64,000 bases of DNA from Enterobacter sp. EA-1 (GCA_002886105.1 CP025776.1:3906001-3970000), one strand, 5' to 3'. Positions 1 to 9,340 are shown, counted from the stretch's first letter. The notes: a model not told the origin generated them from the sequence alone. A program made the numbers and translations.

Positions 1-1002
1 CCATAAAACCAATACGCAGCGACGGAAACAGAGTCTTACTGAAGGTTCCTGCGTAAACCACCGGTGGATGGGGGACGCATGCCAAGCATGGCCGGAATAG
101 GATCGCCGGGGGTAACGGAATTCACTGTCATAATCGTCTTCTACAATCCAGCTTCCCGTTCGCTGTGCATAATCCAGCAGCGCGAGACGCCGCGTCGCAC
201 TCATCACCGCCAAGGGGATACTGGTGCGACGGCGAGGTGTAAATCATACGCGGAGATGTCGCACCAGAACTCAGCACCATGCCTTCATCATCAATGGGTC
301 TGCCGCTAATCTGTAACCCGGCAGACAAAAACGCGCTTTTCGCTCCACCATAGCCGTGCCTCCACCCTGCATGATCCTCATCACACAGTAGACGCACGCA
401 CAGCATTAATGCTTCCTGCGCCCCTTCAGTAATGACGACCTGTTCCGCTTCGCAATTGATGCCACGAGAGATAGCGAGGTGACGGGCGATGGCGGTACGT
501 AAACGTAACTCTCCCCCGCCGACTCCCCATAGTTCAGTAATGCGCTGCCTTCACCGCGCCATACACGCTCCATCAAGCGCCGCCATACGGCCAGCGGAGT
601 AATTTACCGCCGGAATGCCCGGCGTCAGCGCCAGCGCCGGTGAGTGCCGTTGCATACCACCGGGCAACGCCTGCATACTGCCGGGCCAGGCGCCACCGGC
701 GGCAGATTCCTCAGGCCCCGGCGTCTCCGTTCGCCAGCGTTAATATTCGCGTTCCCTGCCGGTCGCGCAGCACGTACCCTTCTATCGCCAGTTGCTCCAG
801 CGCCGCATTCACCGTATTGCGCGACAGCGCCAGTGCCTGCGCCAATACCCGCGACCCCGGCAACTGGCTATTCGCCTTCAGCGCACCGCTAAGCACCGCA
901 TCACGCAGTGCCACATATAACACCCGCTGCCGCGTTGCTCCCTGCACGGGCTGTCAAAGCCTGATGCAGCAGCGCGTACAACCCCTCTTCCGGAATATTC
1001 AT
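1..1002 (-). CDS. MocR-family (GntR/aminotransferase fusion) transcriptional regulator, partial and frameshifted
   Basis: The N-terminus, read leftward from the ATG at 1000-1002, begins MNIPEEGLYALLHQAL and continues into a GntR winged helix (GSRVLAQALALSRNTVNAAL, about 830-870). Farther left, fragments such as CDEDHAG and YTSPSHQYPLG match the PLP-dependent aminotransferase-like effector domain of MocR regulators (PdxR/GabR type). The frame breaks near 945 and several more times, and the C-terminus lies beyond the left edge. The gene is divergent from the acetyltransferase at 1103, which is its likely target. Family assignment is firm from the domain pair; the ligand and exact target are unknown. 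Confidence 0.8.
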
Positions 1003-1020
1003 TTCGTGTCTCTTCGTGGC

Positions 1021-1060
1021 CCCATAAAACTATATATCCTTATGGTTCTTTTTATGGAAC
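1021..1060. promoter_or_regulatory. Putative MocR operator in the divergent intergenic region
   Basis: Two near-identical direct repeats, TTATGGTTC at 1040-1048 and TTATGGAAC at 1052-1060, lie 12 bp apart, with an inverted partial copy CCATAAAAC at 1022-1030. MocR regulators often bind direct repeats in the gap between their own gene and a divergent target. That this is the site is inference from position and repetition. Confidence 0.4.
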
Positions 1061-1102
1061 CAGCACGGCGCTACGCTGCCTGTTCAGCGAAAAGGAGGCA
1101 CC

Positions 1103-1806
1103 ATGAGTCCGTTAAATCACTATCAACAACCCATCGGCAGCGCGTTACCCGACTGGCAACCCCGCCCTTTCCCACAGCGCATTGTGCTGGAGGGGTGTTA
1201 TTGTCGCCTTGAGCCGCTTGCCACCCGGCATGCCAGCGGCCTGTTTCAGGCGCATCAACAGGCAGAAGATGAACGCAGCTGGACGTGGCTGTTGCGTGAA
1301 GCGGATAAAGATGAAGCCTCGTTCCGCGCGTGGGTGACCAGCGTCTGCGAACTGCGCGATCCGCTGCATTTTGCCGTTATCGATAAGCGAACGGATTCGC
1401 CGGTGGGCAGCCTGTCACTGATGCGTATTGATGAGAAAAACGGTGTGATGGAAGTGGGCAGCGTGCATTTCTCTCCGCTGCTGTCGCGCACACCCGCGTC
1501 AACCGAAGCGCAGTGGCTACTGATGCGTTACGCCTTCGATACCCCCGGGGGTATCGCCGCTATGAGTGGAAATGTCACAGTCTGAATGAGCCGTCACGCC
1601 GTGCAGCGCTCAGACTCGGTTTTCAGTTTGAAGGCCGTTTTCGCCGTGCGCTGGTCACGAAGGGCCACAACCGCGACACCGACTGGTTTTCGATTATAGA
1701 CAGTGAATGGCCACACGTTGATCGGGCTTTGCAACGCTGGCTTGCCGCCGACAACTTCACCGCCGACGGCAAGCAACGTTTCCCTCTGGCGTCATTACGC
1801 GCTTAA
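1103..1806 (+). CDS. GNAT-family N-acetyltransferase (RimJ/RimL-like), frameshifted
   Basis: The ATG follows an excellent Shine-Dalgarno (AAGGAGG, 5-6 nt before it). The protein (about 234 aa) has the RimJ/RimL acetyltransferase layout: [14 protein letters not shown] near the N-terminus, [13 protein letters not shown] in the central strand, and [14 protein letters not shown], the typical acetyl-CoA domain C-terminal motif. It would transfer an acetyl group from acetyl-CoA to an unknown amine. One frameshift falls at about 1540-1555 inside a C5G5 run, between YAFDT and [14 protein letters not shown]. The gene is divergent from a MocR regulator and its end overlaps rpmJ2 convergently by about 12 bp. 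Substrate unknown. Confidence 0.75.
1537..1556. repeat. 20-bp perfect palindrome within the acetyltransferase gene
   Basis: CGATACCCCCGGGGGTATCG is a perfect palindrome centred on C5G5. It lies exactly where the acetyltransferase reading frame shifts, so at least part of the homopolymer is probably a base-calling error. Confidence 0.6.
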
Positions 1807-1944
1807 CGTTTTTTTCTTTTTGCCCTGCACCGCTTTAAAACGCGGATTGGATTTACAAATCACATATAAACGCCCCTTGCGCTTGACGATTTGGCAGTCA
1901 GGGTGGCGTTGTTTTGCGCTCCGCAACGAGTTCAGCACCTGCAT
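1795..1944 (-). CDS. rpmJ2: Zinc-independent 50S ribosomal protein L36 paralogue (RpmJ2/YkgO)
   Basis: The product begins [19 protein letters not shown] and continues [19 protein letters not shown], a near match to E. coli YkgO, and lacks the CxxC...H zinc ligands of housekeeping L36. It replaces the zinc-containing L36 in the ribosome when zinc is scarce. As read it is 49 aa; the normal C-terminus is three residues shorter, so an indel in the A/T run near 1812 is likely. Its start overlaps the 3' end of rpmE2, so the two are translated as a coupled pair behind the Zur box. Confidence 0.9.
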   Translation of the reverse strand: MQVLNSLRSAKQRHPDCQIVKRKGRLYVICKSNPRFKAVQGKKKKTLSA

Positions 1945-2205
1945 GGTTTACTCCTTTTATCCGTGAAAAAACGGCCATAACGCTGCTGGAAACGTGCCGC
2001 GCTGCTCGTTCGCAATCACTTTCTGTTTGCCGGTGTAATACGGATGCGAAGCGGATGACACATCGATGGTGACATACGGGTAAGTGACCCCGTCGAGTTC
2101 AATCTCACGATCCGTCCTGATGGTGGATCCGACTTTGAAGTATTCATTTGCGCTGGTGTCGTGAAACACCACCGTCCGGTAGTGGGGATGGATATCAGGT
2201 CTCAT
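1932..2205 (-). CDS. rpmE2: 50S ribosomal protein L31 type B (RpmE2/YkgM), one frameshift
   Basis: [20 protein letters not shown] followed by [21 protein letters not shown] identifies the C-minus (zinc-free) L31 paralogue, which displaces zinc-binding L31 under zinc starvation. An indel near 2005 throws the C-terminus out of frame; in the restored frame it reads [19 protein letters not shown] and ends at the TGA overlapping the rpmJ2 start. I chose the internal ATG at 2203-2205 because it matches the family N-terminus; longer upstream reading runs through the Zur box. Confidence 0.92.
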
Positions 2206-2219
2206 TATGGGCTCATTTG

Positions 2220-2240
2220 TTTTGTTATAACATAACAAAA
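2220..2240 (-). promoter_or_regulatory. Zur box upstream of rpmE2-rpmJ2
   Basis: TTTTGTTAT-AAC-ATAACAAAA is a perfect 9-bp inverted repeat 15 bp upstream of the rpmE2 start. It matches the AT-rich GTTATAACATAAC-type operator known for enterobacterial Zur. Zn-Zur would repress both paralogues when zinc is replete. Confidence 0.8.
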
Positions 2241-2391
2241 GTCTACCCAACTTAATTTCGCATTTCAAGCGATCCGCGTTATGCGTTTTTTGCAAAAGCA
2301 CATGATCCTGCCCGGTCATAAATTAGAAAAGAACGTTATTGGTTGAATGCGTTGCCATCAGGCAAGCTGTGAACATCACCCAATGTGAGGA

Positions 2392-2472
2392 ATGAAAAAT
2401 GCGCTGTTGTTGTCCCCGAACCCTGAAATCACACAGAAAACCGTTACCTATTGCCTTCGGAGAACACAATGA
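2392..2472 (+). other. Possible upstream/leader reading frames before the oxygenase operon
   Basis: Two short starts precede the oxygenase. The ATG at 2392 opens a 26-codon frame whose TGA (2470-2472) overlaps the oxygenase ATG at 2469 (ATGA). The ATG at 2399 has the better-spaced Shine-Dalgarno (GAGG, 8 nt) and opens with MRCCCPRT, three consecutive Cys codons. Either could be a leader; neither is proven, and an indel nearby confuses which frame ends where. Confidence 0.3.
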
Positions 2473-3499
2473 ACGCAACGACATTACCGATCTCGATCTT
2501 GCCCGCTATCACAGCGCTGAACGCGACGCTTTTCTTACCGACCTGCGCCACGCCGCGCGCGATATTGGCTTCTTCTACCTGATTAATCACGGCGTCGACG
2601 ACGCACTCCAGCACGCTGTCCAGCGCGAAGCCCAACGCTTCTTCGCCCTCCCTGATGAGCAAAAACAGCAGGTGGCGATGATCCACTCACCACATTTTCG
2701 CGGCTACAACCGTGCCGCGTCTGAACTGACCCGTGGGCAACCTGACTGGCGCGAACAATTCGATATTGGCGCAGAACGCCCGGCATTATTGCTTAGCGAT
2801 GATGATCCCCTGGCTGGCGACGCCTGCAAGGCTCCGAACCTGTGGCCGCAAGCGCTGCCAACATTAAAACCGGCGCTGCTCAACTGGCAACGCGCCATGA
2901 CCACGATGGCGACCCGTTTATTACGCGCCTTTGCCGAAGCCCTGCAACTGCCCGCGACAGCGTTTGACGCACTGTACGGCGACAAACCCAATGAGCATAT
3001 CAAGCTGATTCGCTATCCCGGCCAGCAAGAGACACAAAGCGCACAAGGTGTGGGCGCGCATAAAGACTCCGGTTTTCCTGAGCTTTCTGTTGCAGGATCA
3101 ACAGAAAGGGTTACAGGTCGAAGTGGCGCCGGTGCCGCTGGATCGATGCCGCGCCGCTGCCCGGCAGCTTTGTGGTGAATATTGGTGAGTTGCTGGAACT
3201 GGCGACCAATGGCTACTTGCGCGCCACTGTGCACCGGGTCGTTTCTCCGCCGGCCAACCAGCAGCGGCTCTCCATTGCGTTCTTCCTCGGCGCGCAACTG
3301 GACGCCGTGGTGCCGGTTTACACTCCCTGCCACCCGTCCGGCGCAGGAAGCCCCCGGTCCGGAGAGCGATCCGCACAATCCACTGTTGCGCGATGTGGGG
3401 TGGAATTACCTGAAGGGACGCCTGCGATCCCATCCGGATGTTGCAGAACGTTATTACCGCGATGTGCTGCGCGAACGCACAGAACAATTGATCGTCTGA
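2469..3499 (+). CDS. 2-oxoglutarate/Fe(II)-dependent oxygenase, isopenicillin N synthase family, frameshifted
   Basis: A non-haem iron oxygenase of about 340 aa. The N-terminal DIOX_N region reads ARDIGFFYLINHGVDDAL; the jelly-roll core carries the iron ligands HKD (GVGAHKDSGF) and a distal His (YLRATVHRVVSP), and RLSIAF supplies the R-x-S 2-oxoglutarate site. The start at 2469 gives MNATTLPI, typical of the family, but needs one base restored near 2490; the frame read straight through starts at 2399. Further shifts lie near 3075, 3140 and 3340. It is the first gene of an operon with a Met-type ABC importer, so its substrate is probably the imported compound. It is not expected to make penicillin: the name only reflects the fold family. 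Confidence 0.82.
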
Positions 3500-3524
3500 C
3501 CATAACAACACAGGAACACACATC

Positions 3525-4334
3525 ATGAAACATGCCGCTTTTACTCTGGCAGGGGTAGCACTGTCTCTTTCACTGGTATGGACTTCCGCGCAAGCCGACG
3601 CGCTGCGCGTCGCCGCCGATCCGGTTCCGCATGCCGAAATCCTTAACTACATCAAAAGATTGATCCGAAGCTGGATCTGAAAGTGGTGGAACTGACCAGC
3701 GGCGCCAACGCCAATGAGCTGCTGGCAAACGGCGATGTCGACGCCAACTATTTCCAGCATGTGCCCTACCTGGAAAGATCAGGAAAAAGCGCTGGGTAAA
3801 ACCTTTGCTGTCGCCGCTACGGTGCATATTGAACCGCTCGGCATCTATTCGCATAAATACAAAGACTTTAAATCCGTGCCGGATAACGCCACCGTCGCCG
3901 TTCCCAACAACGCCACCAACTTAAGCCGTGCGCTGTTCCTGCTGCAAAAGCCAGTGGACTGATTAAACTGGCGGCGAAATTTACCGATCCGGCCACCACG
4001 CTGGCGACCCCGAAAAGACATTGCCGAAAACCCGAAACACCTGAAGATCCTCGAAGTGGAATCACCGCAAATCCCGCGTTCGCTGGATGATGTGGATCTG
4101 GCGGTGATCAACGGCAACTATGCGCTGGAAGCAGGCTTAACGCCGTCGAAAGATGCGCTGGGACTGGAAAGCGCCAGCCACAATCCGTATGCCAATATTC
4201 TGGTCACCAACCCGCAACTGGCGAACGATCCACGCATTAAGGAGCTGGCGAAAGATCTGACCTCGCCGCAGGTGGCGGAGTTTATCCGTAAGCAGTACAA
4301 CGGCTCGGTGATCCCGGTTGCGCCGCAATCATGA
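3525..4334 (+). CDS. MetQ/NlpA-family periplasmic substrate-binding protein, frameshifted
   Basis: A signal peptide (MKHAAFTLAGVALSLSLVW, cut after AQA) is followed by the NlpA-family fold: LRVAADPVPHAEIL, then NELLANGDVDANYFQHVPYL and NPYANILVTNP. Unlike E. coli MetQ there is no lipobox cysteine at the cleavage site, so it is probably free in the periplasm. Four frameshifts (near 3660, 3775, 3950 and 4012) break an otherwise continuous protein of about 270 aa. The stop overlaps the ATPase start as ATGA. No MetJ box was seen upstream, which argues against plain methionine uptake. It would deliver an unknown, possibly sulphur-containing, ligand to the permease. Confidence 0.85.
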
Positions 4335-5124
4335 TTGAGATTGAAGGGCTGAGGTAAAATCTACGCCGGAGCAGGCCGACCGGCGTTAAAAGATGTGTCG
4401 TTAAGCGTGCCGAAAGGGGCGATTTACGGCATCCTCGGGCGCAGCGGCGCGGGAAAAAAGCACGCTGATCCGCTGTCTGAATCTGCTGGAGCGGCCGACA
4501 ACGGGCCGCATCATTGTCAATGGCAGCGACATTACGCAACTGGATAAAGCCGGGCTGCGCGAACACCGTCTGCGTACCGGCATGATTTTCCAGCACTTCA
4601 ATTTACTGCATGCACGCACGGTGGCCGACAATGTCGCCGTGCCGCTGGAAATCGCTGGCGTACCGAAGGTGTTGCGCCAGCTCGCGTTGAAGAGTTGCTT
4701 TACCTCGTCGGTCTGGAGCGACAAAGCACAGGCTTTTCCTTCTCAGCTCTCCGGTGGTCAGAAGCAGCGCGTTGGCATTGCCCGAGCGCTGGCCGCCAGA
4801 CCGGATGTCCTGTTGTGCGACGAAGCCACCAGCGCGTTAGATCCGGAAACCACCGCCTCGGTGTTGCAACTTCTTGCCGATATCAACCAACAGTTAAAAC
4901 TGACCATTGTGCTGATCACCCATGAGCTGGAGGTGGTGAAGACCCTCTGCGATCACGCCGCGTTGCTGGAAAACGGCGAAGTGGTTGAAAGCGGGCGCAT
5001 CGCCGATCTGCTGGTCGCCCCGGTCGCGCCTGCGTCAGGCGTTATTGCATGATCCCCCGGTGCCGAGCGGGATTTCCTCGCCCGCCATGGTTTCGACGGG
5101 AGGCCCTTATGCGTGGTCGCATGA
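4331..5124 (+). CDS. MetN-like ABC transporter ATPase lacking the NIL domain, frameshifted
   Basis: Contains Walker A (GRSGAGKST, interrupted by an extra A in AAAAAA at about 4455-4460), Q-loop IFQHFNLL, signature [15 protein letters not shown], Walker [14 protein letters not shown] and the switch His in LITHE. It energises import by the neighbouring permease. After the ABC core (about 235 aa) only a short tail remains (in the restored frame ending [19 protein letters not shown]), whereas methionine MetN proteins have a roughly 100-aa regulatory NIL domain. The TGA at 5122 overlaps the permease ATG at 5121. Frameshifts lie near 4352, 4458, 4670, 4715, 5025 and 5080. Translated literally, the frame stops at 5052. 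Confidence 0.85.
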
Positions 5125-5778
5125 ACTGGGAAGATCTCTGGCCATTGCTGGTCAACGGTACGCTGGAAACCCTCTATATGGTTGGGCTGGCGGCACTTTT
5201 CACCATCCTGATCGGTCTGCCGGTCGGTGTATTATTGTTTATTTCCCGCAGCAATGGCACGGCGCCAATGCCAAAAAATAAATGCCATCCGGGCACGCTG
5301 ATCAACATCGGTCGGTCGTTGCCGTTTATCGTGCTGCTGATTGCGTTGATCCCTTTCACTCGCCTACTGATTGGCACCACGCTTGGCAGCACCGCGGCGG
5401 TGGTTCCGGTGACCATTGGCGCGTTTCCTTTTGCCCGCCTGACGGAAAGCGCACTGGATGAAGTCGATTACGGGCGGATAGAAGCCATTCTGTCGATGGG
5501 CGGCAATATCTGGCATGTGATCGGCAAAGCATTATTGCCAGAAGCTTTGCCGACGCTGCTGGCAGCGATCACCTTAACCGTGGTGATGCTGATTGGTTTT
5601 ACCTCGATGGCCGGGGTCATTGGCGGCGGCGGTCTGGGCGATCTGGCTATTCGCTATGGCTATCAGCGGTTTAATGATCAGGTGATGGCCGGAACGGTGA
5701 TCATACTGGTTGTCATGGTGCAGGGGGTGCAAATGACCGGAGAGCGCACTGGTGCGCCGACTGGCGCACCGACGGTAA
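5121..5778 (+). CDS. MetI-like ABC transporter permease
   Basis: About 218 aa, close to E. coli MetI (217 aa). It starts [20 protein letters not shown] and contains several hydrophobic helices plus the EAA-type coupling loop (GKALLPEALPTLLAAI) that docks on the ATPase. ATGA overlap with the ATPase, like that between the binding protein and the ATPase, marks a tightly coupled operon. Reading is uninterrupted until near 5750, where a shift changes the tail; the restored frame ends SALVRRLAHRR at the TAA 5776-5778. The 3' end overlaps the convergent PTS gene by a few bases. The transported substrate is not readable from sequence. Confidence 0.87.
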
Positions 5779-5779
5779 C

Positions 5780-7145
5780 TTAAGCCTGCGTCTCTTTACC
5801 CACCAGCAGGGTGGTAAGGATAAACGACAGCACCAGCGCGATCGCCACCCCGGAAACGGCAAAGATAAAATAGGGCCCAATGTAGGCAGGCAGGCTGAAA
5901 ATGCTCGACAAAATATAGCCATACAGCCGCACGCCAAAGAAGGCAATAAACGCAGAAGCGAGCGAACTGGCGACAGTGGCGGCGATAAACGCTTTTGTAG
6001 CGCGTCAGTACGCCAAACAGCGCCGGCTCGGTGATCCCCAACAGAGCAGAGATGGCCGCTGATAGCGTAACCGTTTTATCCCCGGCGGTTTTTGGCTCAG
6101 TCGCCAGATAGCAAACGTTGCGCCAGCAATCGCCATATTGGCCATAAACATCATCGGCATCAGCATGTCGTAGCCGCGTTCGCTAAAGTTTTGCAACGCA
6201 ATCGGCGTCATCGCATGGTGCATGCCGGTGAGGATCGCCACCGGGCGGATCGCCCCGACAATCAGCCCGGCAAAGCTGGCGGAGACACTAAACAACCCTT
6301 CGATAAACAGCGCCAGCCCTTTGCCCGGTAAATGCCAATCGGGCCAATCACCACCAGCGCTGCCAGCGCGCCGAGAAACAGCGTCAGGGTTGGCGTAAAC
6401 ACCGTTTTCAGCACATCCGGCATGATGCTATCGACCCAGCGATGAATATAACTGAGCGCCAGTATGGAGAAGATCACCGGGATCACGCTGGCCGAATAGT
6501 TAAACACCGATACCGGAACGGCGCTCAGCAGCCAGAACGCGCTCACTGCGCCGTCCTGATGCGTCGCCAGCGCTTTTGCGGCGTCAATCAGCGACGGGTA
6601 CATCAGGCAAGCGGCAATCGCTGCGGCAAGATACTCGTTGGTTTTGAAGATTTTCGCTGCCGATACGGCGAGGAAAAGGGCAGAAAATAGAAAACACCGC
6701 TGGCGATCAAATCGATGATCACCACCGTGTCGCTCTTCGCCGAAACCACTTTTAGCGCAATCAACCCGGCAAGCAGACCTTTGATCATCCCGGCTCCGGC
6801 AATGGCGGGCACAATCGGCCCGAAAACGCCGGAAACGGTATCCATAAACATCGACACCAGACTTTTACGGGCTTTTCCTGCCCTGCCGTATGCTCCGGCG
6901 CTTTCCCCAACATGGCGAGCAGTTGTTCGTACCAACTGGTCACTTTGGGACCAATCACTATCTGGAACTGGTCGCTTTGCAACTGCGCACCCAGCACGCC
7001 GGTGCAGTTTTTTGATTTCGTCCACTTTGTCATCGTCAATCAAGTCAAAGCGTAACCGCGTCATGCAGTGCCAGACGTTGTTGATATTATCTCGGCCGCC
7101 GACCGGGAAAGGAATAATATTGCTGATGGCTTCTTGCGTCCCCAT
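5780..7145 (-). CDS. PTS EIIBC component, glucose/beta-glucoside superfamily, without EIIA, frameshifted
   Basis: The N-terminal EIIB domain carries the phosphorylatable cysteine in NNVWHCMTRLRFDL. It is followed by an EIIC membrane domain (KSLVSMFMDTVSGVFGPIVPA, later GLIVGAIRPVAILTGMHHAM). In the restored frame it ends LTTLLVGKETQA. Total length is about 455 aa, so no EIIA domain is attached (BglF, with EIIA, has 625 aa), and phosphate must come from an EIIA encoded elsewhere. Numerous frameshifts occur (for example near 7010, 6880, 6670, 6330 and 6000). A good Shine-Dalgarno (AGGAG) precedes the ATG. Divergent from the dehydratase gene, suggesting uptake of a sugar used in the same pathway. 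The sugar is unknown. Confidence 0.83.
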
Positions 7146-7421
7146 AAAAACTCCTGCCGGAATGTTGTCGTTTTAGTCATTGCAACAAATGGTAGAGAAA
7201 GCCAAATCGCAAAACAAACCAATAAAATATGAACATCATCACAATTAACCATTAACAAGGCAACAAAAACACTTAATAGTCAAAATTGGTACGGTTTTTG
7301 AATTAAAAAATACAGCAATAACAGACCAAAAATTTATTCCACAAAATGGTTTACCTTTCTGCAAAATTAGGGCGAAGATAATAGCGTTCAGTCGCTTATT
7401 TCACGCTATAAAGGAGTTCCC
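7146..7421. other. Divergent AT-rich control region between PTS and dehydratase genes
   Basis: 276 bp with no gene. It holds a CRP-like site (7228-7243) and two similar blocks, CAAAATTGGTACGGTTT near 7281 and CAAAATGGTTTACCTTT near 7343, that could be operators for the GntR protein encoded downstream. Promoters for both flanking genes must lie here but I could not assign them confidently. Confidence 0.5.
7228..7243 (-). promoter_or_regulatory. CRP-like binding site
   Basis: On the minus strand TGTGA-TGATGT-TCATA matches the CRP consensus TGTGA-N6-TCACA in nine of ten core positions. It lies about 85 bp upstream of the PTS start, as expected for catabolite control of a sugar transporter. Confidence 0.5.
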
Positions 7422-8619
7422 GTGACGCCAACGCTTATTGAAAATATCGAATGTTTTATTACTCGTCCCGACCGCCATAATCTGGTAACGGTGCGGGTCA
7501 CAACCGATAAAGGCGTGACGGGGCACGGCTGTGCAACCTTCCAGCAACGCCCGCTGGCGGTCAAAACGCTGGTTGATGAGTACCTGAAACCATTGCTTAT
7601 CGGGCGGGACGCCAACCACATTGAAGACCTGTGGCAAATGATGAACGTTAACGCTTACTGGCGTAACGGGCCGATTATGAATAATGCCATCTCCGGCGTG
7701 GATATGGCGTTGTGGGATATTAAAGGCCAACTGGCTGGCATGCCACTCTATCAATTGCTGGGGGAAAATCCCGCGATGCCATCGCTGCTTATAGTCATGC
7801 CAGCGGCGACACGCTGGAAGCGTTGTTCGCCTCGGTGGATACGCTGATCTCACAAGGCTATCGCCATATTCGCTGCCAGCTCGGTTTTTACGGCGGTACG
7901 CCAGCGAAAATGCACACACCGGAAAACCCGACCGCCGGCGCGTATTACGATCAGCAGGAATATATGACCAATACCGTCGCCATGTTTAAAGCGCTGCGCG
8001 AAAAATATGGTTATCGCCTGCACATTCTGCACGATGTTCATGAACGTCTGTTCCCACAGCAAGCGGTGCAACTGGCGAAGCAACTGGAACCCTCGGCAAC
8101 CCTATTTTATTGAAGATATTTTACCACCCGCGCAAAGCGCATGGCTGGATCAGGTGCGCCAGCACAGCAGCGCACCGCTGGCGATGGGGGAGCTCTTTAA
8201 TAACCCGGCGGAGTGGCACGATCTGATTGTGAACCGCCGCATCGATTTCATCCGCTGCCATATTTCGCAGATTGGCGGTATCACCCCGGCATCTTGCTGG
8301 CCGTCCTTTGCCAGGGCCTTCGGCGTACGCCCGGCGTGGCATGGTCCGGGCGATATGACGCCGATTGGCGTGGCGGTGAATACGCATCTCAATATTCACC
8401 TGCATAATGCGGCAATTCAGGAGTTTATCCCCCGCTCTGCCAGCACCGACGACGTTTTCCCCGGCGCGCCAGTGGTGAAAGATGGCTTTGTTTATGCCAC
8501 GGAAACAGCAGGTATCGGCGTGGGCTTTAATGAAGAGCGCGCACGCGCATTTCCGGGCTGCTATCGCCCGCATGAGTGGACGCAAAGCCGGATCGCCGAT
8601 GGCGCGATCCACACCGTAG
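7422..8619 (+). CDS. Enolase-superfamily sugar-acid dehydratase (RspA/ManD, mandelate racemase/MLE type), frameshifted
   Basis: About 400 aa, starting at a GTG preceded by AAAGGAG. It resembles RspA/D-mannonate dehydratases: [32 protein letters not shown] and MPLYQLLGE in the capping domain; then [22 protein letters not shown] and ISQIGG in the metal-binding barrel, and [13 protein letters not shown] with the catalytic His. The C-terminus HEWTQSR..DGAIHT is typical of this group. These enzymes abstract the alpha proton of a sugar acid and eliminate water; the true substrate cannot be told. Frameshifts near 7780, 8095, 8300 and 8615. Convergent, 2 bp apart, with the GntR regulator. Confidence 0.85.
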
Positions 8620-8621
8620 CT

Positions 8622-9340
8622 TCACCCACCGCCCGGCGGAACGTCAGATTTTCACGATTGTGAGGAATAACGTACGTGCAGGTGTAGTTGATATCAATAA
8701 TGTCGCTGATTTCATACACCTGCCCGCCATCAAGAATACCGCGGTTATTGATGTGCATCGCCGGGCTGCCTTTTTTACACCCCAGCAGCGCCGCCTGTTC
8801 ACGGCTCACGCTTACCGCGCGGTAGGTGGTCAGCAGGTGAGAAATGCGATACCCCTTACTGAGCACATACTGCTGTAGCGAGCGCTCAATCACTTGCTGA
8901 TTCAGATCGGTGAAATCCCGTACCGGCATGCTGGACACTTCAATCTGCACCGCCACATCATCCACAAAACGCAGGCGGCAAAACTGCCAGATAAAACTCT
9001 CGTCAGTCAGACCAAAGATTTGCTGTTCATCGCGGCTCGGGCGTTTTTATGCAGGCTAATCATGCGAAAACGGATCTGATCGAAACGCTTTTCGGTGATC
9101 GAGCTGTACACCATCGGGTTATTGCGCGCCTGCTCGTTAATCCAGATGCCGGAACCCTGCACAATGCGGACAACGCCGATGCTGGCCAGTTTTTCCACCG
9201 CCTGACGGATGGTAAAACGCGATACGCCATACTCCTGCGCCAGTTGTCTTTCCGGAGGAGTTTACGCGGGCCTCGGGTTCGCTGATTTGATAAATTTTGC
9301 TTAGCAAATCCTGCGTCACGAAATCTTTTTCTTCATCCAT
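8622..9340 (-). CDS. GntR-family (HutC/UTRA) transcriptional regulator, frameshifted
   Basis: The N-terminus [18 protein letters not shown] leads into a GntR winged helix ([19 protein letters not shown]). The UTRA ligand-binding domain follows ([56 protein letters not shown]). About 239 aa after joining frames; shifts fall near 9250 (inside the HTH), 9030 and 8630. The ATG at 9338-9340 has AGGA just upstream. UTRA regulators usually sense a phosphorylated sugar or sugar acid, which fits control of the adjoining PTS and dehydratase genes. Effector unknown. Confidence 0.83.

Noticed and set aside
4331-5124. Calling the transporter metNIQ (methionine).
   Set aside because: No NIL domain, no MetJ box, no lipobox and a co-transcribed oxygenase; the ligand is left open.
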